Below, in pieces: positions 60,879 through 64,000 of a DNA stretch of 64,000 bases (positions are counted from its first letter, which is position 1; each line of letters starts with the position of its first letter). The position numbers were made by a program, and so were the translations under genes. The stretch spans positions 1 to 64,000 of the forward strand of contig JACIXY010000004.1 in assembly GCA_014360195.1 (NCBI GenBank), given 5' to 3'. The notes below the pieces were generated by a model. It saw only the letters and a program-made list of their open reading frames with translations. It was not told the DNA's origin and made no database searches. This stretch comes from Bacillota bacterium. Its GTDB lineage: Bacteria; Bacillota; SHA-98; UBA4971.

Positions 60879-61874
60879 TTGCATCGTATGGTGCGACACT
60901 CGTTCGTTTTGGGACTCGTCCTCATCACAGCGCTCGCGCTGCCGGCGACGATATGGGCCGCAGGGCCTGCTGAGCAGGAACCTGGCTTCAAGTCGCTCGC
61001 CCATCCATCGTTCAGAGCGGGTCAGAACGGTCAGGTCTACTACCGTGGAACGACCGCTCCGGCGCCCACCGAAGTTGCGACCGGTCCGGTGAGCCTCGAC
61101 TGGCAGGCCCTGTACCAGGCGCAGCTGCGGGTGAACCAGGGGCAGGACACGTGGAGGCTCGACCCGGTGCAGGTTGCGCAGCTCGAGGGCGTGAGTCTCG
61201 GGCTTGACCCGTCGCAGGACGCGTACACCCTGATATCGAAGGTTGACTTTCAGCAGAACTCCGGAACCGGTGAAGCCCAGGTGCTTGTCGAGCACTCCGG
61301 GCGGGCCTACATGGTGCAGCTCATCCAGCCCTTTGGGCCCGGCCCTGGCATGATCTGGACCATCAACTCCGTGCGCGAGATCACCTCACCTGATGAGGCA
61401 AATCGGATTGCACGGCACGCCTGGATTACTTTCCGGTACCGCAGCCCATACGGACCGGCCGTGGCTGCATGGTGGAACGAGGCTCCAAAGAAGCCTGAGG
61501 TGCCGGTGGCGCCTGTGCAGTCGGGGCGCGTCTATTACGTGCAGCCCGGTGACACCCTGTGGGCGATCTCGGTGAAGAACGGCGTCACCCTCTACAGGCT
61601 CATCCAGCTCAACCCCGGCATCGACGCGAACGCACTGTGGGTGGGCCAGGTCATCATCGTCCAGGACTCAGACGACGTCTGGACCGCCCCGAGGCAGGGC
61701 GGTGACCTCGGGTCCGGCACGACTTCCCGGGGGACGGTCCACATCGTCGAGCCCGGGGACACCCTCTGGCAGATCGCGCTGAAGTACGACGCTTCCGTGC
61801 GGGCTATCATGGAGGCGAACGGCATCACCGACGCCAACACCCTCTGGGTCGGCCAGCGGCTCGTCATACCGTAG
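60879..61874 (+). CDS. Secreted protein with two C-terminal LysM domains
   Basis: A 331-residue protein with signal peptide MHRMVRHSFVLGLVLITALA ending near IWAAGPA. Residues ~40-190 form an unrecognised domain with a WTINSVREI segment. Two LysM repeats follow: YYVQPGDTLWAISVKNG with LWVGQVIIV (~222-265), and HIVEPGDTLWQIALKYD with LWVGQRLVI (~288-331). Binds peptidoglycan; no catalytic domain is recognised. TTG 60879 lies four bases after GGGGAGAGG; an ATG three codons in is an alternative. Confidence 0.87.
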   Translation: MHRMVRHSFVLGLVLITALALPATIWAAGPAEQEPGFKSLAHPSFRAGQNGQVYYRGTTAPAPTEVATGPVSLDWQALYQAQLRVNQGQDTWRLDPVQVAQLEGVSLGLDPSQDAYTLISKVDFQQNSGTGEAQVLVEHSGRAYMVQLIQPFGPGPGMIWTINSVREITSPDEANRIARHAWITFRYRSPYGPAVAAWWNEAPKKPEVPVAPVQSGRVYYVQPGDTLWAISVKNGVTLYRLIQLNPGIDANALWVGQVIIVQDSDDVWTAPRQGGDLGSGTTSRGTVHIVEPGDTLWQIALKYDASVRAIMEANGITDANTLWVGQRLVIP

Positions 61875-61918
61875 GCGGCGACATGCCAGAATAGTCGCCA
61901 GGCCGACGCCTGAACTCG

Positions 61919-61954
61919 AATGCCCGGCAGTCCCTTCGAGAGACGCCGGGCATT
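61919..61954 (+). terminator. Intrinsic-terminator-like hairpin after the LysM gene
   Basis: AATGCCCGGC (61919-61928) pairs perfectly with GCCGGGCATT (61945-61954). It lies 45 bp after the LysM stop; the following bases are CCACTTCTAG, a poor T-tract. Confidence 0.6.
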
Positions 61955-62009
61955 CCACTTCTAGTGCTCGCCAGCGTTGGAGCCCGCTTGCACCCTTTAT
62001 CGTTTCAGC

Positions 62010-62221
62010 CTAAGTGCGGATTCAGAAATGCGCACCAGTTCTCCAGAGGGCATCAGGTTGCCGGTGCTTGCTCGACGGAATGTCAGAATTTCGCCATTTG
62101 CCTGCAGGGGGAATTTCATCAAGGCGCCGCGCTTGGGCGCCGTCCCCGGAGCGCGACCACCGGCAACCTTGAGTAGCCCGGACCCTGGAAAAGTGGCAGC
62201 GACTTATGACGCTTCACTTAG
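62010..62221 (-). repeat. Dispersed inverted-end element, full but diverged copy
   Basis: 212 bp from CTAAGTGCGGATTCAG to CTTCACTTAG, with GGTTGCCGGTG/CACCGGCAACC and a GGCGCCGCGCTTGGGCGCC hairpin. Its right end provides the TAA stop (62220-62218) of the FMN-binding gene. Confidence 0.82.
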
Positions 62222-62901
62222 AGCAGGCCGGCCTGCTTCAACGCGTTCTCGTACGCATAGAGATACTCGTGGTAGCTGTGCGTCGCGCCACTTATAGCAT
62301 CGATCTTCTTGAGGTCTGTTTGCGCCTTTACGGCCATCTCCGGGAACTTGTCGAAGAACTCCTTCGCGGGCTTAGACTTATAATCCGCGCCTTTCGCTGG
62401 CATAAGGGTGTCGTAGTCAGTCTTCTTGGTTATGAACTCGACCTTTGTGACCTTCTTCCCTTCCACGGTCACCGCAAGAAGGGTGTGCCCATTCACTGGG
62501 TTCTTGGCAAGTCCGTAGAATACATTACCTTTGTACTTGCCGCTTGCGATGTCAAGGGCCATCTGAGTTGCTTTCATGTAGTCGTTACGCGAGTGGGTCG
62601 CGCCGCTCACGGCGTCTATCTCGGCCTTCTGGTTCTTGACAACCATGAGAGGATACTCGCGGAACAAAGCCTTGGCAGCTTCGTGCTTGTATGTCTGGGG
62701 CTTGTCCGGATTTATCATGTTGACATCGACTATCTTGCCGAACTGAATGACGACCTCGATGACCACATCACCATGGTCGTTGGGAACATATCCTATGTAA
62801 GAACCATCCTTATACGCCGGCGCCTGAGCCCCCAACGCCGCCGCGCCCGCAAGCGCAACCACCGCGACCGCTACTGCTAGCAACACATAAGCTTTTCTCA
62901 C
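62218..62901 (-). CDS. Exported double FMN-binding domain protein (PplA-like)
   Basis: A 227-residue extracytoplasmic flavoprotein: signal peptide (YVLLAVAVAVVALAGAAALG, cut near GAQAP), then two FMN-binding domains (~28-125 and ~130-227). Each has the ApbE acceptor motif SGAT: T102 in DAVSGATHS and T207 in DAISGATHS. PplA of the Listeria FLEET locus also has two such domains but is a lipoprotein; here I see no lipobox cysteine, so it may be held by the signal or released. GTG 62901 (AAAGGAG upstream) is chosen over GTG 62952. It lies 5 kb from apbE. Confidence 0.88.
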   Translation of the reverse strand: MRKAYVLLAVAVAVVALAGAAALGAQAPAYKDGSYIGYVPNDHGDVVIEVVIQFGKIVDVNMINPDKPQTYKHEAAKALFREYPLMVVKNQKAEIDAVSGATHSRNDYMKATQMALDIASGKYKGNVFYGLAKNPVNGHTLLAVTVEGKKVTKVEFITKKTDYDTLMPAKGADYKSKPAKEFFDKFPEMAVKAQTDLKKIDAISGATHSYHEYLYAYENALKQAGLL

Positions 62902-62924
62902 TTTCGCCGCATCTCCTTTCGGAT

Positions 62925-63002
62925 TTGTGAAAATGACGCCTTTCACAATCACTCACGCGCAGTCGTCTTCGCATCCCCCCTGGTATGTGCCGCATTTCAC
63001 AA
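62925..63002. promoter_or_regulatory. TTGTGAAA/TTTCACAA operator cluster upstream of the FMN-binding gene
   Basis: TTGTGAAA (62925-62932) and TTTCACAA (62941-62948) form a perfect inverted repeat with an 8-bp spacer. A third half-site TTTCACAA lies at 62995-63002. Half-sites equal those of Rex (TTGTGAA/TTCACAA), although the spacer is wider than in the canonical 18-bp site. Confidence 0.5.
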
Positions 63003-63065
63003 GCCCTAAATGCTTGCGCGCAGCCGCTGCCACAGGTATTCCATCCCGGCTAGAGCGCCACTACA

Positions 63066-63094
63066 ATTATACTATGGCGCGGCCCCGCCCGCAA
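63066..63094 (-). promoter_or_regulatory. Sigma-A type promoter for the FMN-binding gene
   Basis: Minus strand TTGCGG (63094-63089), 17 bp, perfect TATAAT (63071-63066). The leader would be about 157 nt and carry the operator-like repeats. Confidence 0.65.
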
Positions 63095-63648
63095 CGCGAA
63101 ATTCCCACCCTGGTTTTCGCACTGATCCGCCTGCTCGTGCCGCCCGTAACAGAAAAGCCAGGTGCACGCGGCACCCGGCCAGGATCGGGCCATGATTGGA
63201 AACGAACGCCCGCTAGACTCTAAGCTTCACCCAGTCAGAAATGACTTTCACCGAGCCCTCCTCGAACCTCGCTTTCTCGAACCTCATGAAGTAGCAGGTC
63301 TCGGCGTCAGGGCCGGATGCAGCGGGCACCACCTGCCGAGCATGGCCAAGCCGCATGTAGCCCAGGGCTTCCCCTGTCCCCCTTCTCACCTGATGACCAG
63401 CACACCCTGGTCGTTCAGGTACGCCCTGACGTTGAAACGAGTTGGCTAACCTTTCAGAAGGAAGTCTCGGACGCATTCGTTGAACTCTCGCGGCTTTTCG
63501 ATGATCAGTTAGTAAGTTAAACGTTCGTTTTAGATTTCCTTCATGGGTGTAGCAACGCGCGTAAGAACATAGCGCCGGCCGGGGTCGGAAGGACCCTAGC
63601 CGGCGGGGGTTTAGTACGCGGCGGCTTTGCGCGCTGGTTTTGCGCAGG
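63095..63648. other. Gene-free region with possible coding remnants and a hairpin
   Basis: No complete gene is convincing. Minus-strand fragments such as RFEKARFEEGSVKVISDW (63213-63300 region) and FNVRAYLNDQGVLVIR (about 63385-63435) look protein-like but are in different frames and lack starts, so a decayed gene is possible. A GC hairpin (CGCCGGC with GCCGGCG, about 63571-63604) lies downstream of the OsmC gene and may end its transcript. Confidence 0.4.
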
Positions 63649-64000
63649 TCAGCGAAGTACCCTGAAGTCGCCGTCGACCTTTACCCCTTGGAGGGTATCA
63701 GATACGGGGCAGCGCGATTTGATCATGCTCACCAGCTTCCGGATGTTCTCCTCGGGCGAGTTCGACTTGATATTCATCGTGAACCTGATGTGCTGAAACC
63801 CCGTTCGCACGTCCCTACGCTTTCCCATGAATCCGTCGGGATCCAGGTCGCCCTCGAGGTCCACGCGGAAGTCGTCGAGCTTCACCCCGCACGCTGGCGC
63901 AAACGCCACGGCGCATATGGTGATACAGCCCCCGAGAGCCGAGAGCAGTAGTTCCACGGGGTTCATTGCCTGGTTCCCGCCGCCCAGCTCCTTCGGCTCG
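63649..64000 (-). CDS. OsmC/Ohr-family protein (5' end beyond the window)
   Basis: The visible part reads EPKELGGGNQAMNPVELLLS at the window edge, then ALGGCITICAVAFAPACGVK and ending DGDFRVLR. NPxELLLSALGGC with its cysteine is the OsmC hallmark; a second cysteine is in SRCPVSDTL. Such thiol proteins reduce organic peroxides, but divergent OsmC proteins of anaerobes may have other roles. The frame stays open through 64000, so the ATG at 63966 is internal and the gene is partial here. Confidence 0.85.
   Translation of the reverse strand, partial: EPKELGGGNQAMNPVELLLSALGGCITICAVAFAPACGVKLDDFRVDLEGDLDPDGFMGKRRDVRTGFQHIRFTMNIKSNSPEENIRKLVSMIKSRCPVSDTLQGVKVDGDFRVLR

Noticed and set aside
63213-63476. 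87-codon minus-strand frame as an intact gene
   Set aside because: Its first half is low-quality sequence without a ribosome site; only a short end looks protein-like, so it is treated as a possible remnant.

Overview
The window reads as chromosomal DNA of a high-GC, anaerobic, Gram-positive-type bacterium, most likely a Bacillota lineage of the Clostridia/Moorellia/Limnochordia kind. The reasons are strong AGGAGG-type ribosome sites, frequent GTG/TTG starts, ferredoxin-dependent central metabolism (2-oxoglutarate:ferredoxin oxidoreductase, HdrABC/MvhD), sodium-pump decarboxylase subunits, a TAXI-TRAP transporter and a flavin-based electron-transfer gene set. The exact taxon cannot be fixed from the window alone.

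Layout. 0-8 kb: GH1 glycosidase, secreted 5'-nucleotidase, tRNA-Pro, rdgB-rph, murI, a small XRE regulator and a two-LysM protein. 8-11.6 kb: a cell-wall amidase with three AMIN domains, followed by 1.4 kb without genes that holds a strikingly regular array of 24 palindromes. 11.6-19 kb: alpha-maltose-1-phosphate synthase and maltokinase, a DUF362 ferredoxin protein, a variant PlsY and two secreted-type proteases. 19.2-21.6 kb: four micropeptide genes (35-37 aa, one membrane span each) around a divergent pair of unknown genes. 21.7-43 kb: a long minus-strand C4-dicarboxylate and electron-transfer island: TAXI-TRAP transporter, DUF3870, malic enzyme, hdrC-hdrB-hdrA, a double hdrA, mvhD, an frhB-like gene, soluble fumarate reductase (tfrBA), korDABC and sucCD. 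43-45.5 kb: split oadB/oadG and a DUF3006 gene. 45.8-51 kb: livKHMGF behind a strong promoter and long leader. 51.6-53.9 kb: a lipoprotein, a triple-HTH regulator and an FmdB-like zinc ribbon. 54-63 kb: an NDH-2/DoxX fusion, apbE, NusG-II (EetA-like), Gx transporter (EetB-like), polyprenyl synthase and a double FMN-binding protein, together resembling the flavin-based extracellular electron transfer (FLEET) locus. The window ends in a partial OsmC-family gene.

How the parts work together. The island could take up a dicarboxylate, convert malate to pyruvate, interconvert fumarate and succinate on a cytoplasmic enzyme lacking a membrane anchor, and link succinate to 2-oxoglutarate through SucCD and Kor. 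The Hdr-Mvh-FrhB proteins would supply or accept the electrons. The 54-63 kb genes would pass NADH electrons through a quinone to surface flavins. Sites with TTGTGA/TCACAA half-sites precede ndh, the FMN-binding gene and the triple-HTH gene, which suggests shared redox control (Rex- or CRP/FNR-type).

Non-coding structure is unusually rich. A dispersed element of about 200 bp with inverted ends occurs about nine times, and in four copies its end supplies the stop codon of the adjacent gene. The 24-palindrome array at 10.4-11.3 kb is the most distinctive unexplained structure.
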